From Anaerolineales bacterium (lineage in GTDB: Bacteria; Chloroflexota; Anaerolineae; Anaerolineales; Villigracilaceae), in contig JAEURJ010000013.1 in assembly GCA_016789305.1 (NCBI GenBank), positions 1 to 64,000 on the forward strand: DNA of 64,000 nt. The letters run 5' to 3'. The notes under the pieces were generated by a model. That model worked only from the letters and a program-made list of their open reading frames with translations. It was not told the DNA's origin and made no database searches. Every line of letters starts with the position of its first letter. The first letter of the stretch is position 1. Of the stretch, positions 14,876 through 23,207 are shown in pieces. Position numbers and translations under genes: made by a program.

Positions 14876-16312
14876 ATGTCATTTGCCACGCTGCTTACAC
14901 AGGAACAAATAGAACGAATTCACGATGCTTCCCTGGAAATTCTGGAGGAGGTGGGTTTGAAGGTTCGTTACGAACCTGCCCGAGATCTTTTTAAGGAACA
15001 TGGATGCGCTGTTGATGGCGAGCGGGTGAAATTCCCGCGTGCTGTGGTCGAAAAATATCGCAAGCTGGTTCCATCGACATTTACTTTTCATGCGCGTGAC
15101 CCCAAATTTGATAAGACGATCCCCAATGACAGCCCGGTGATTGTCACAGCCAGTTCAGCGCCTGATATTATCGACCCGGTAACAGGTCACGAACGACGCG
15201 CTGAGTCTTCGGATATCGCGCGGATCGCACATCTCATCAATGAACTTCCCGGCTATGACGTCTTCTCGATTTCGACTCTTGCGGATGACGCGCCAGCGGA
15301 TCAATTCACAATCTCGAGGCTGTATCCGTCCATCAAGTATTGCCTTAAACCGATCCGTGTCACCACGACGAACATGAAGGATACGAACGGCGTCATGGAA
15401 ATGGCCTACATGGTGGCAGGCGGCAAGGAAGCCTATAAAGAACATCCATTTCTGACGCACCATTATTGTCCCGTGGTTTCGCCATTGACCATGGATCATC
15501 TTTCCACTGAAAATGTGATGTTCTTTGCGCGGGAAGGATTGCCGGTCTACCCGACCATTGTGCCGAATGCAGGCCTTACTTCTCCAATGTCCATGTCCGG
15601 GTCCCTTGTTCAGGGCAATGCTGAATTCCTGGCGGGCTTGATGTTGATGCAGATGAGCAAGGAAGGCACGCCCACGATCTATGCAACGCTTGGAACAGTG
15701 GCTGACATGCGCAGTGGAGCCTATACTTCCGGTGCCATTGAATGTGGCATGTTGCATATGGCATTTTCCCAATTGGCGAAGTTTTATAACGTGCCATGTG
15801 GTGGATATATCGGTTTGACCAATTCAAAATTAAATGATGCCCAGGCTGGATACGAAACAGGCATGTCTGGTATTGCGGGCTTGCTTTCCGGCATGGATAT
15901 GTTCAACATTGGCGGGTTGATCGATGCGCTCAAGACATTTGATTTTGCCAAGGCGGTCATCGATGATGAAATGGCTTTAATGATGAAGCGCATGAAGCGT
16001 GGTATTTCCTTTAACGATGAGGATCTTGCGTTGGATTTGATCAAGGAGATTGGTCCCGGAGGCTCCTTTATCACGGCGAAACACACCATCAGCCGTATGA
16101 AGACCGAGGCGGTGATGACCAAGATCGCAGACCGTGATGCCCGTACGATTTGGGAGAAGAAGGGTGCCACCGACACGCAGGCTCGAGCGATGAAAAAAGT
16201 GAAGGATGTAATGACTGCGAATACAAATTCCCTGATCTCATCAGAGGTGGAGGAAAAATTGCGGGCGGCGTTTCCCGGTCTGGTGGCTGGAAATTTGGAA
16301 CCGATCGCCTGA
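14876..16312 (+). CDS. MttB-family (trimethylamine/betaine-type) methyltransferase, non-pyrrolysine
   Basis: The 478-residue product is a full-length member of the trimethylamine methyltransferase family, a TIM barrel that moves a methyl group from a quaternary or tertiary amine to a corrinoid protein. Recognisable segments are HDASLEILEEVGLKV at the N-terminus and the barrel segment CGGYIGLTNSKLNDAQAGYE. True MttB has an in-frame UAG for pyrrolysine here; this reading frame has no internal stop, placing it in the MtgB/MtpB-like branch that acts on betaines. The start has GAGGATGTG upstream. No corrinoid protein gene is visible in the window. Confidence 0.9.
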   Translation: MSFATLLTQEQIERIHDASLEILEEVGLKVRYEPARDLFKEHGCAVDGERVKFPRAVVEKYRKLVPSTFTFHARDPKFDKTIPNDSPVIVTASSAPDIIDPVTGHERRAESSDIARIAHLINELPGYDVFSISTLADDAPADQFTISRLYPSIKYCLKPIRVTTTNMKDTNGVMEMAYMVAGGKEAYKEHPFLTHHYCPVVSPLTMDHLSTENVMFFAREGLPVYPTIVPNAGLTSPMSMSGSLVQGNAEFLAGLMLMQMSKEGTPTIYATLGTVADMRSGAYTSGAIECGMLHMAFSQLAKFYNVPCGGYIGLTNSKLNDAQAGYETGMSGIAGLLSGMDMFNIGGLIDALKTFDFAKAVIDDEMALMMKRMKRGISFNDEDLALDLIKEIGPGGSFITAKHTISRMKTEAVMTKIADRDARTIWEKKGATDTQARAMKKVKDVMTANTNSLISSEVEEKLRAAFPGLVAGNLEPIA

Positions 16313-16375
16313 TACTTTTCAAGGATTCAGTATTAAGTTGATTGTTTGCCCATAATTTTGAGAGGAAACTTTTGT

Positions 16376-16996
16376 ATGTTTGGTTTTTTTAAGCGTCGCG
16401 AAAATATATTTCACAAATTAATTGAGGAGCAGGCTTCGATTACATACGAGGCCCTGCGTCTTTTGGTGAAATATCTTGAAACCAGCGACCCCGACATTGC
16501 GGAGGAGCTTTCTCTAAAAGAGAAAGAGGCGGATGAAGTTCGCCGTATTTTAATCGATGAGTTAAATCGTTCCTTCGTCACACCCTTCGATCGCGAGGAT
16601 ATTTTCGCGCTCTCCCGTTCCATTGATGATGTGGTCGATTACGCCGACAGCACCGTAATGGAGATGGTCATTCTGCGGGTAAAACCAACCATCTATATGC
16701 AAAGGATTGCTTCGCTTTTGAAAGATGCGGCATATGAAATCTGGCATGGTGTACAGCGCCTTCCCAAGAATCCCAGTGTGGCCATTGACCATGCCCAGCG
16801 TGCCAAGGCACTTGAAAATCGAGTGGAGGCAGTCTACCGTGAGGCGGTTGCTGATCTGTTTAGCGGCCCGGAAGACCTTCATCATGTTGTTGAGATGCTG
16901 AAATTGCGCGAGGTGTATCGTCACCTTTCCAATGCGGCGGATCGCGGTGATGAAGCCGCCAACATCATCGCTGATATTGTGGTGAAAAAGGCGTAG
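16376..16996 (+). CDS. DUF47 / PhoU-like PiT-associated protein
   Basis: A 206-residue all-helical protein of the DUF47 (PhoU-like) family, rich in Glu and Arg helices such as LSLKEKEADEVRRIL and SRSIDDVVDYADSTVM. These proteins accompany and regulate PiT phosphate transporters. The ATG at 16376 follows GAGAGGAAAC; an upstream in-frame start would add ten unrelated residues. The transporter gene starts 8 bp after its stop, so they are co-transcribed. Its location inside the island suggests phosphate handling linked to the catabolic substrate. Confidence 0.88.
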   Translation: MFGFFKRRENIFHKLIEEQASITYEALRLLVKYLETSDPDIAEELSLKEKEADEVRRILIDELNRSFVTPFDREDIFALSRSIDDVVDYADSTVMEMVILRVKPTIYMQRIASLLKDAAYEIWHGVQRLPKNPSVAIDHAQRAKALENRVEAVYREAVADLFSGPEDLHHVVEMLKLREVYRHLSNAADRGDEAANIIADIVVKKA

Positions 16997-17004
16997 CCGC
17001 TTTC

Positions 17005-17988
17005 ATGTCCACCGCTCTTCTTATTGTCGTCGGGTTGGCTATGTTATTTGGATTCTTTAATGGCATGCGTGATTCAAGCAGCATTGTCGCCACAATGATC
17101 TCGTCACGCGCCTTCCACCCTCGTGCGGCTTTGGGTGTGACTGCTGTGGCTGAGTTTGTGGGTCCCTTTTTGTTTGGAACCGGGGTGGCGAAAACCATTG
17201 GCGGCGATATCGTTCAATCCAATGTTGTGACCTTAAACGTCCTGATCGCCTGCCTTTTGGGCGCATTGTTATGGAGTTTGATCACATGGGTTTTGAGCAT
17301 TCCCAGCAGTTCTTCACATTCCCTGGCAGGTGGGATGATCGGTTCGGTTGTGATCTCTGCCGGTTGGGAAGCCATCAAACTTGGTGGTTTGTACAAGGTT
17401 TTGATTGCTCTGTTTGTACTTCCATTGGTTGGTTTTGTGGTTGGTTTTATTGTTCTTCGCCTCATTTATTTCCTGGCCCATGGCGCTTCCCCCAACATCA
17501 ATGATTTTTTTAAAGGGGGGCAGTTAATTACAGCGGTTGCGCTGGCTTTCAGTCATGGCACGAATGATGCGCAAAAAACGATGGGCATTATCACCCTGGG
17601 GTTGATCATTGGAAATCAGCTCGACCATTTTGAAGTCCCGATTTGGGTGATTCTAACTAGCGCTTCTGTCATGTCTTTGGGTACGTTGTTTGGTGGATGG
17701 CGCTTGATCCGCACTCTTGGCGGAAAATTTTACAAGATACGACCGGTACATAGCTTTGCGATCCAATTATCTTCCGCATTTATCGTTTTATTCGCTTCCG
17801 TGACCGGCTTGCCGGCCAGCACGACCCAGGTGGTAAGCTCTTCCATTATTGGAGTTGGGTCGTCTGAAAGATTAGGAAAGGTCCGTTGGGGGGTGGCGGA
17901 TGATATCCTCACTGCTTGGGTGATCACCATCCCTGCAAGTGCTCTATTTTCGGCGGGTATTTATCTGCTTGTCGTATATTTCACATAG
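17005..17988 (+). CDS. PiT-family inorganic phosphate transporter
   Basis: A 327-residue integral membrane protein with about ten helices arranged as two inverted halves, as in PitA/PiT. The second half has the conserved FSHGTNDAQKTMGI signature. The first half has the degenerate form FFNGMRDSSSIVATMI, and SIPSSSSHSLAGG and TGLPASTTQVVSSS are the paired PiT loop motifs. It probably moves metal-phosphate by proton or sodium symport. It is co-transcribed with the DUF47 gene upstream. Confidence 0.92.
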   Translation: MSTALLIVVGLAMLFGFFNGMRDSSSIVATMISSRAFHPRAALGVTAVAEFVGPFLFGTGVAKTIGGDIVQSNVVTLNVLIACLLGALLWSLITWVLSIPSSSSHSLAGGMIGSVVISAGWEAIKLGGLYKVLIALFVLPLVGFVVGFIVLRLIYFLAHGASPNINDFFKGGQLITAVALAFSHGTNDAQKTMGIITLGLIIGNQLDHFEVPIWVILTSASVMSLGTLFGGWRLIRTLGGKFYKIRPVHSFAIQLSSAFIVLFASVTGLPASTTQVVSSSIIGVGSSERLGKVRWGVADDILTAWVITIPASALFSAGIYLLVVYFT

Positions 17989-18013
17989 AAAATGTCTTGT
18001 AATGATCGGTTGT

Positions 18014-18042
18014 TTGACTTTGAATATTGATGATGCTAAAAT
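18014..18042 (+). promoter_or_regulatory. Sigma70-type promoter of the ABC importer operon
   Basis: -35 TTGACT (18014-18019), 17-nt spacer, -10 TAAAAT (18037-18042). The predicted start, near 18049, lies within a palindrome and gives a 5' UTR of about 200 nt before the binding-protein gene. Confidence 0.65.
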
Positions 18043-18043
18043 G

Positions 18044-18075
18044 TTAACAACTTGTTAATGAGTTCTTCCGAAGAA
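18044..18075. promoter_or_regulatory. Two adjacent palindromes over the transcription start
   Basis: TTAACAACTTGTTAA (18044-18058, 7-bp arms) and TTCTTCCGAAGAA (18063-18075, 6-bp arms) lie directly after the -10. Their centres are 18 bp apart. Position suggests repressor operators for the importer operon. The rest of 17989-18254 shows no further gene. Confidence 0.5.
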
Positions 18076-18254
18076 TTAATTACAGGGCTTTAACTTATCG
18101 GTAATGGTACGTTAATCGTCGGGTTTCAATGTAGGCTATAGTTGGTCCTGCATTTACCAAATTCCTGTTCGATTGGAGGTCCTCAGAAGAGATAGATTGT
18201 TCCTATTGTTCTGTTCGTCCAGTCAATAAACCAAAAGGAGTTTAAGGAGAAGAT

Positions 18255-19433
18255 ATGCGTACTAAAAAGTTTGTTTATCACTTGCTCGCCCTGTTCGTTG
18301 TTGCAGCAACTTTGTTGGCTGCCTGCGGTGCCCCTGCCACCGAAGCGCCCGCTGCCACTGAAGCACCGGCCATGACCGAAGCGCCTGCCGCAACGGAAGC
18401 CCCTGCAGCAGATCCAATGGCCGACCTCGTTGCCGCAGCTCAGGCTGAAGGCACATTAACCACCATTGCTTTGCCTCATGACTGGTGTAATTATGGAGAA
18501 GCCATTGAAACTTTCAAAGCCAAGTATGGCATCGAGGTCAATGAATTGAATCCAGATGCAGGCTCCGGTGATGAAGTCGAAGCCATTAAGGCCAACAAGG
18601 ACAACAAGGGCCCACAGGCTCCTGATGTGATCGATGTGGGTTTTTCCTTCGGCGATTCCTCCAAGGCCGAAGGCCTGATTCAACCGTATAAGGTATCCAC
18701 CTGGGATAGTATTCCCGATGACGCGAAGGATCCCGAAGGTTACTGGTATGGTGACTACTACGGTGTGTTGTCCTTCCTCGTGAACACCGATGTTCAACCT
18801 GAAGTTCCTCAGGATTGGGCTGATTTGCTTGATCCTAAATACAATGGTCAGGTTGCACTCTCCGGTGATCCCCGCACTTCCAACCAGGCCATCCAGACCG
18901 TGTTCGCTTCAACCCTCGCCAATGGCGGTTCTCTGGATGATGCTCAACCTGGTCTCGATTTCTTTGCCCAGCTTAACTCCGCTGGTAATCTCGTTCCTTT
19001 GATCTCCAACAATGGTTTGGTTGCCAAGGGTGAAACCCCCGTTCGTATTACCTGGGACTATAACGCTCTTGCCGCCATCGATTCCTTCGCTGGAAATCCT
19101 GCGGCTGAAGTTGTAATTCCCGCCACTGGTCGCTTTGCTGGTGTGTATGTTCAGGCCATTAGTGCCTACGCTCCGCACCCCAATGCAGCTAAATTGTGGA
19201 TGGAATTCCTGTACTCTGACGAGGGTCAGATTATCTGGATGAAGGGTTACTGTCACCCGATCCGCGAAGCCGATATGCGCGAACGCGGTGTCGTTCCTGC
19301 CGACTTGGCAGCCAAGCTGCCGGATGTTTCCGGCGCTGTCTTCCCAAGCCTCGATCAATTGAATGCCGCCAAGGAATTGATCACCACCAGCTGGGATACT
19401 GTCGTCGGTTCTGATATTCAGGCCGCCCCATAA
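18255..19433 (+). CDS. ABC importer substrate-binding lipoprotein (spermidine/Fe(III)/AEP-like family)
   Basis: A 392-residue type II periplasmic binding protein. A lipoprotein signal peptide ends in the lipobox LLAAC near residue 24, followed by a linker with several TEAPA repeats (about residues 28-52) that is common in Chloroflexota lipoproteins. The mature domain includes DVIDVGFSFGDSS, the hinge-side segment QDWADLLDPKYNGQVALSGD and a Trp/Tyr-rich C-terminal half, as in proteins for polyamine, Fe(III) or aminoethylphosphonate uptake. AAGGAG lies before the ATG. The ligand cannot be read from sequence; context suggests a methylated or phosphorylated organic compound. Confidence 0.88.
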   Translation: MRTKKFVYHLLALFVVAATLLAACGAPATEAPAATEAPAMTEAPAATEAPAADPMADLVAAAQAEGTLTTIALPHDWCNYGEAIETFKAKYGIEVNELNPDAGSGDEVEAIKANKDNKGPQAPDVIDVGFSFGDSSKAEGLIQPYKVSTWDSIPDDAKDPEGYWYGDYYGVLSFLVNTDVQPEVPQDWADLLDPKYNGQVALSGDPRTSNQAIQTVFASTLANGGSLDDAQPGLDFFAQLNSAGNLVPLISNNGLVAKGETPVRITWDYNALAAIDSFAGNPAAEVVIPATGRFAGVYVQAISAYAPHPNAAKLWMEFLYSDEGQIIWMKGYCHPIREADMRERGVVPADLAAKLPDVSGAVFPSLDQLNAAKELITTSWDTVVGSDIQAAP

Positions 19434-19455
19434 TTAATTTGTGAGTTAGTTTATA

Positions 19456-19485
19456 GCGAGACCCTGCCAACTGGCGGGGTCTCGC
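19456..19485 (+). other. Intercistronic stem-loop after the binding-protein gene
   Basis: A 13-bp stem (19456-19468 with 19473-19485, one T-G pair) and AACT loop, with no T-run afterwards. Such hairpins stabilise the upstream message and help make more binding protein than permease. Confidence 0.6.
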
Positions 19486-19517
19486 CACAGCAAGACCTGA
19501 CGTTGAGGTGAATTCCC

Positions 19518-20423
19518 ATGGCAGAAATTGCTCTACCCACAAAAAAGAAAAGCATCTTTTCTTCCGATCTAAAAAAATGGCTGGGGGTCATGCCGTTCTT
19601 CCTGTTTGCACTTCTTTTTCTTATATTGCCTTCCTTGAGACTCTTTGTGGGGTCTTTTACCAATGAAGAAGGCCAGTTTACTTTTGCGAATGTTACACAG
19701 CTCTTTACCGAGCAATCCATTCTGGATGCCTACTGGCTGAGCATTCGCATCAGTGCCGTGACCGCGATTGGCGGCGGCATCTTCGGTTTTTTACTTGCTT
19801 ATTCAGTAACAGTGGGCGGCCTGCCGCGGTCCCTTCGTTCAGCGCTTATTACATTTTCCGGTGTGGCGTCCAACTTCGCCGGCGTGCCGCTGGCATTCGC
19901 CTTCGTGGCAACTCTGGGGCGTACCGGTATCATCACGGCCGTTCTGGATCATTATATTTTCCAAAAATATTTTGGCATCAAGCTTTATCAAACTGGTTTT
20001 AATTTGTATAGTTTTCTTGGCTTGAGTCTTACATATATGTATTTTCAATTTCCCTTAATGGTATTGATCATGACACCTGCTTTGGATGGTTTGAAGCGCG
20101 AATGGCGTGAAGCGGCTGAAAACCTGGGGGCAACTTCGCTTCAATACTGGACACAGGTCGCGATGCCTGTGCTGTTACCCTCCCTGCTTGGGTCGATGAT
20201 CTTGTTGTTCGCAAATGCCTTTGGGGCATATGCCACTGCGTATGCGTTGACAGGTGGTACCCTGCCCATTGTGACGATCCAGATCGGGGCGCAGATTCGA
20301 GGCGATGTTCTTCATAATCCAGGGCTTGGATATGCAATGGCAATGGGCATGGTCTTTATCATGGCGGTCTCGCTGGCTGGATATTCCTGGCTTCAGAAGA
20401 AATCGGAAAGGTGGCTGAAATGA
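19518..20423 (+). CDS. ABC importer permease (PotB/FbpB-like)
   Basis: A 301-residue permease with six predicted membrane helices. The cytoplasmic EAA loop, which contacts the ATPase, reads WREAAENLGATSLQYWTQVA followed by MPVLLPSLLG near residue 200. A charged N-terminus (TKKKSIFSSDLKK) precedes the first helix. A ribosome binding site GAGGTG lies upstream. Its TGA overlaps the ATG of the second permease (ATGA), showing translational coupling of the two halves of the membrane channel. Confidence 0.92.
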   Translation: MAEIALPTKKKSIFSSDLKKWLGVMPFFLFALLFLILPSLRLFVGSFTNEEGQFTFANVTQLFTEQSILDAYWLSIRISAVTAIGGGIFGFLLAYSVTVGGLPRSLRSALITFSGVASNFAGVPLAFAFVATLGRTGIITAVLDHYIFQKYFGIKLYQTGFNLYSFLGLSLTYMYFQFPLMVLIMTPALDGLKREWREAAENLGATSLQYWTQVAMPVLLPSLLGSMILLFANAFGAYATAYALTGGTLPIVTIQIGAQIRGDVLHNPGLGYAMAMGMVFIMAVSLAGYSWLQKKSERWLK

Positions 20424-21253
20424 ATTTTTCCTCACGTTTGCGAAGGATCCCATTCTGGAGTTGGGTTTGGTTTATTCTTGGAACCTTGTACTTTTTGCTG
20501 CCATTGTATGCGACACTCGATTTTTCCCTGCAAATGGAGCGGGATGTGATCGGGCTCAAGGCATATGAGAAGGCCTTTGAAGATAAGGATTTTATTGAGA
20601 CTTTCACCTATTCAAATCTTCTGGCGATTGCCACCATCGTTATGAGCATTATTTTGATCGTGCCGACCGCATATTGGATTCGTCTTCGTCTTCCCGAAGC
20701 GAGACGCATCGTCGAGTTTCTTACGTTGATGCCGTTCGTGGTCCCCGCGATCATTCTTGTGTTCGGCTTGATCCGGATCTATAGCTCTTCTGTGATGATC
20801 CCCTTCACGGATATTGTGTTGATACCGCCTTTAACCAATTATAAATTCGGCACCAACATCCTTGTGGTCGCTGGATATATGGTGCTTGCGATGCCGTATA
20901 TGTATCGTTCCGTGGATACCGGGATGCGCACCGTGGATGTACTCACATTGACGGAGGCGGCTCAAAGCCTTGGGGCGAGCTGGTTCACCATCATTACGCG
21001 GATCATACTTCCAAATATTCGCGCGGCATTGTTGAGCGGCGCCTTGCTCACTTTTGCCATTGTGGTCGGCGAAGTGACTCTCGCATCCTTCCTCGGGATT
21101 GATGCGTTTGGTCCGTACCTTTTCCTGCTCGGGCAGCACCGTGCCTATGAACCAGCAGCTCTTTCATTTGTAAGCTTTATCCTTACCTGGATCGCGATGG
21201 GATTGATCCAACTCGTCACGGGCGGGCAGGGACAAACCACCGGCGCGCATTAA
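20420..21253 (+). CDS. ABC importer permease (PotC/FbpB-like)
   Basis: The second permease of the importer, 277 residues from the ATG at 20420. That start is chosen because it overlaps the preceding TGA; a GTG 9 bp upstream is the alternative. It has about six membrane helices and the EAA loop TEAAQSLGASWFTIITRIIL. With the gene before it, it forms the heterodimeric channel. Confidence 0.92.
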   Translation: MNFSSRLRRIPFWSWVWFILGTLYFLLPLYATLDFSLQMERDVIGLKAYEKAFEDKDFIETFTYSNLLAIATIVMSIILIVPTAYWIRLRLPEARRIVEFLTLMPFVVPAIILVFGLIRIYSSSVMIPFTDIVLIPPLTNYKFGTNILVVAGYMVLAMPYMYRSVDTGMRTVDVLTLTEAAQSLGASWFTIITRIILPNIRAALLSGALLTFAIVVGEVTLASFLGIDAFGPYLFLLGQHRAYEPAALSFVSFILTWIAMGLIQLVTGGQGQTTGAH

Positions 21254-21273
21254 ATTTCTGAGGAGAATTCAAC

Positions 21274-22335
21274 ATGGCATATCTATCCATTTCCAATGTG
21301 ACCAAGCAGTTCGGCGATACGGTGGTTGTCGATAATTTCAATTTGGATATTGAAAAGGGCGAGTTTGTTTCTTTTCTTGGCCCTTCCGGTTGCGGAAAAA
21401 CGACCACACTACGCATGGTTGCCGGGTTTGAAATTCCAACGTCTGGAAAGATCCTGTTGGACGGCAAGGATATTACAGACAAGGCGCCGAATCAACGCAA
21501 TGTGGGCATGATCTTTCAGTCGTATGCGTTGTTTCCAAATATGACCGTCTCCCAAAATATTGGTTTCGGACTTCGTGTTCGAAAGGAATCTGAAGCGACG
21601 ATCAAACAGCGTGTGGATGAAATGGTTGGCTTGATCAACCTTGAGAAACACGCGAACAAATATCCTTATCAGCTCTCGGGCGGCCAGCAACAGCGTGTGT
21701 CTTTGGCGCGTGCCCTTGCCAATCGTCCACAAGTGCTTTTGCTCGATGAGCCGCTTTCGGCGTTGGATGCAAAAATCCGTGTTTCTTTGAGAGCGGAAAT
21801 CCGAGCAATTCAAAAGTCGCTCGGCATTACGGCGATTTTTGTCACACATGACCAGGAAGAGGCCTTATCCATTTCCGACCGTATCGTGGTGATGAATGTG
21901 GGTGAAATGGAGCAGGTTGGCACCCCGTTTGAAATTTATAACTTTCCCAAGACCCGTTTCGTGGCGAACTTTGTGGGCTCGTTGAATACCTCAGATGCAG
22001 AAGTAGTCGACCCCGCCAAGGGATTTGTCAGCGTGGATGGCGTCAAATTTACAGCTGCCGAGGGCACGGAAAACCGCAAAAAAGGCGACAAGGTCAAGAT
22101 CGCCATCCGCCCCGAGCGTTTGAGTTTCGCCTCTGAACACAAGAAGGCCAATGTGGTGGATGCGACAATTGAGAATATTACCTTTCTCGGGTCTGTTGTG
22201 CGGATTCAAGTAAAAATCGGGAACACGAAATTCAACATGGATACGTTCAACAATCCATTCCTTGAATTGCCCAGGGTCGGCTCAAAGGAGCAGGTAACAT
22301 GTTCAAAGGAAGCCGTTCTGGTGTTGGATGAATAA
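21274..22335 (+). CDS. ABC importer ATP-binding protein (PotA/FbpC-like)
   Basis: A 353-residue importer ATPase with Walker A GPSGCGKTT near residue 36, signature LSGGQQQRVSLARAL near 133, Walker B VLLLDEPLSALD near 156 and switch VTHDQEE. A C-terminal TOBE domain follows from about residue 240 (IAIRPERLSF), as in PotA, FbpC and PhnT. GAGGAG lies before the ATG. It closes the four-gene importer and is followed by a terminator-like double palindrome. Confidence 0.95.
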   Translation: MAYLSISNVTKQFGDTVVVDNFNLDIEKGEFVSFLGPSGCGKTTTLRMVAGFEIPTSGKILLDGKDITDKAPNQRNVGMIFQSYALFPNMTVSQNIGFGLRVRKESEATIKQRVDEMVGLINLEKHANKYPYQLSGGQQQRVSLARALANRPQVLLLDEPLSALDAKIRVSLRAEIRAIQKSLGITAIFVTHDQEEALSISDRIVVMNVGEMEQVGTPFEIYNFPKTRFVANFVGSLNTSDAEVVDPAKGFVSVDGVKFTAAEGTENRKKGDKVKIAIRPERLSFASEHKKANVVDATIENITFLGSVVRIQVKIGNTKFNMDTFNNPFLELPRVGSKEQVTCSKEAVLVLDE

Positions 22336-22337
22336 TG

Positions 22338-22372
22338 AAAACTTCGGAAGTCTCAAAGACTTCCGAAGTTTT
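22338..22372 (+). terminator. Terminator-like nested double palindrome, copy 2
   Basis: ACTTCGGAAGT (22341-22351) and ACTTCCGAAGT (22359-22369), each palindromic, flank CTCAAAG. Together they make a 15-bp stem (22338-22352 with 22358-22372) followed by TTTTTTC, so it can terminate the importer transcript. The geometry matches copies at 2942 and 36489. Confidence 0.8.
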
Positions 22373-22389
22373 TTCTCAAGAGGTGTATG

Positions 22390-23205
22390 ATGGCAAAAGT
22401 CATTCTTGTTCTTTCAGACGCTTTACGTTATGACGTCGCGAAAGATAATATGGGATTTCTGGGTCATTTGGTGGAAACCAAACAAGCCGGCCTGTATAAA
22501 ATTGTTGGCGAATTGCCGAGCATGTCCCGTCCAATGTATGAGACGATTCACACAGGTGTTCCCTCCAGCGAGCATGGGGTCGTGGCGAATTCCATTGCCC
22601 GTCTTTCGAAAATGCCGAATGTTTTTCGATCCGTGAGGGGTGCTGGCAAGGTCACAGCGGCGGCGGCGTATTCCTGGTTTTCCGAGTTGTACAACGGTGC
22701 GCCCTTTAATCGAATTGATGACAGGGAAGTGGATGATGAAAGGCTTGTCATTCAACATGGGAGATTTTACACACAGGATGAATTCCCTGATGTTGAATTG
22801 TTCATGAGCGCCGCGTTGTTGGTCCGCAGGTTTTCGCCTGATTATCTTTTGCTTCACCCAATGGGGATGGATTATCATGGCGAAACCTATGGCTCTGATT
22901 CAAAGGAATATCGCAACCACGCCATATATCAGGATGCCCTGCTTGCGCCATTAATCGTTGAGTGGAAAGAACGTGGCTATACGGTTTTTGTCACAGGGGA
23001 TCATGGAATTAATAAAGACGGCGGGCATGGCGGAGCATCGCCCGAGCAGCGTACCGTGCCTTTGTTTGTGATCCAGCCCAACGGTCAAGGGAGAGGCGAT
23101 ACAGATGAAATCATATCCCATCTGCAAATCGCACCTACGATCCTCAAATTGCTGGATGTTCCCATTCCCGAGACGATGAAAGCGAAGCCTCTATCCCTTC
23201 GGTGA
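22390..23205 (+). CDS. Alkaline-phosphatase-superfamily phosphodiesterase/phosphatase
   Basis: A 271-residue protein of the type I phosphodiesterase/nucleotide pyrophosphatase branch. It has the N-terminal metal Asp in ILVLSDALRYD, the nucleophile region SMSRPMYETIHTG, and metal ligands in GMDYHGE, VTGDHGIN and GGHGG. No signal peptide is visible, so it is probably cytoplasmic. The second of two adjacent ATGs is chosen for spacing from AGAGGTG. It follows the importer, like phosphonoacetate- or phosphodiester-cleaving enzymes next to their uptake genes, and may release phosphate from the imported compound (inference). It is convergent with the next gene, with only 2 bp between stops. Confidence 0.85.
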   Translation: MAKVILVLSDALRYDVAKDNMGFLGHLVETKQAGLYKIVGELPSMSRPMYETIHTGVPSSEHGVVANSIARLSKMPNVFRSVRGAGKVTAAAAYSWFSELYNGAPFNRIDDREVDDERLVIQHGRFYTQDEFPDVELFMSAALLVRRFSPDYLLLHPMGMDYHGETYGSDSKEYRNHAIYQDALLAPLIVEWKERGYTVFVTGDHGINKDGGHGGASPEQRTVPLFVIQPNGQGRGDTDEIISHLQIAPTILKLLDVPIPETMKAKPLSLR

Positions 23206-23207
23206 AC

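Noticed and set aside
14876..16312. Possible pyrrolysine codon in the MttB-family gene
   Set aside because: The reading frame runs through the expected region without any in-frame TAG, so no pyrrolysine is needed.
18330..18410. Short tandem repeats as a CRISPR or minisatellite
   Set aside because: They encode the TEAPA linker of the lipoprotein and vary in codon use, so they are coding repeats.
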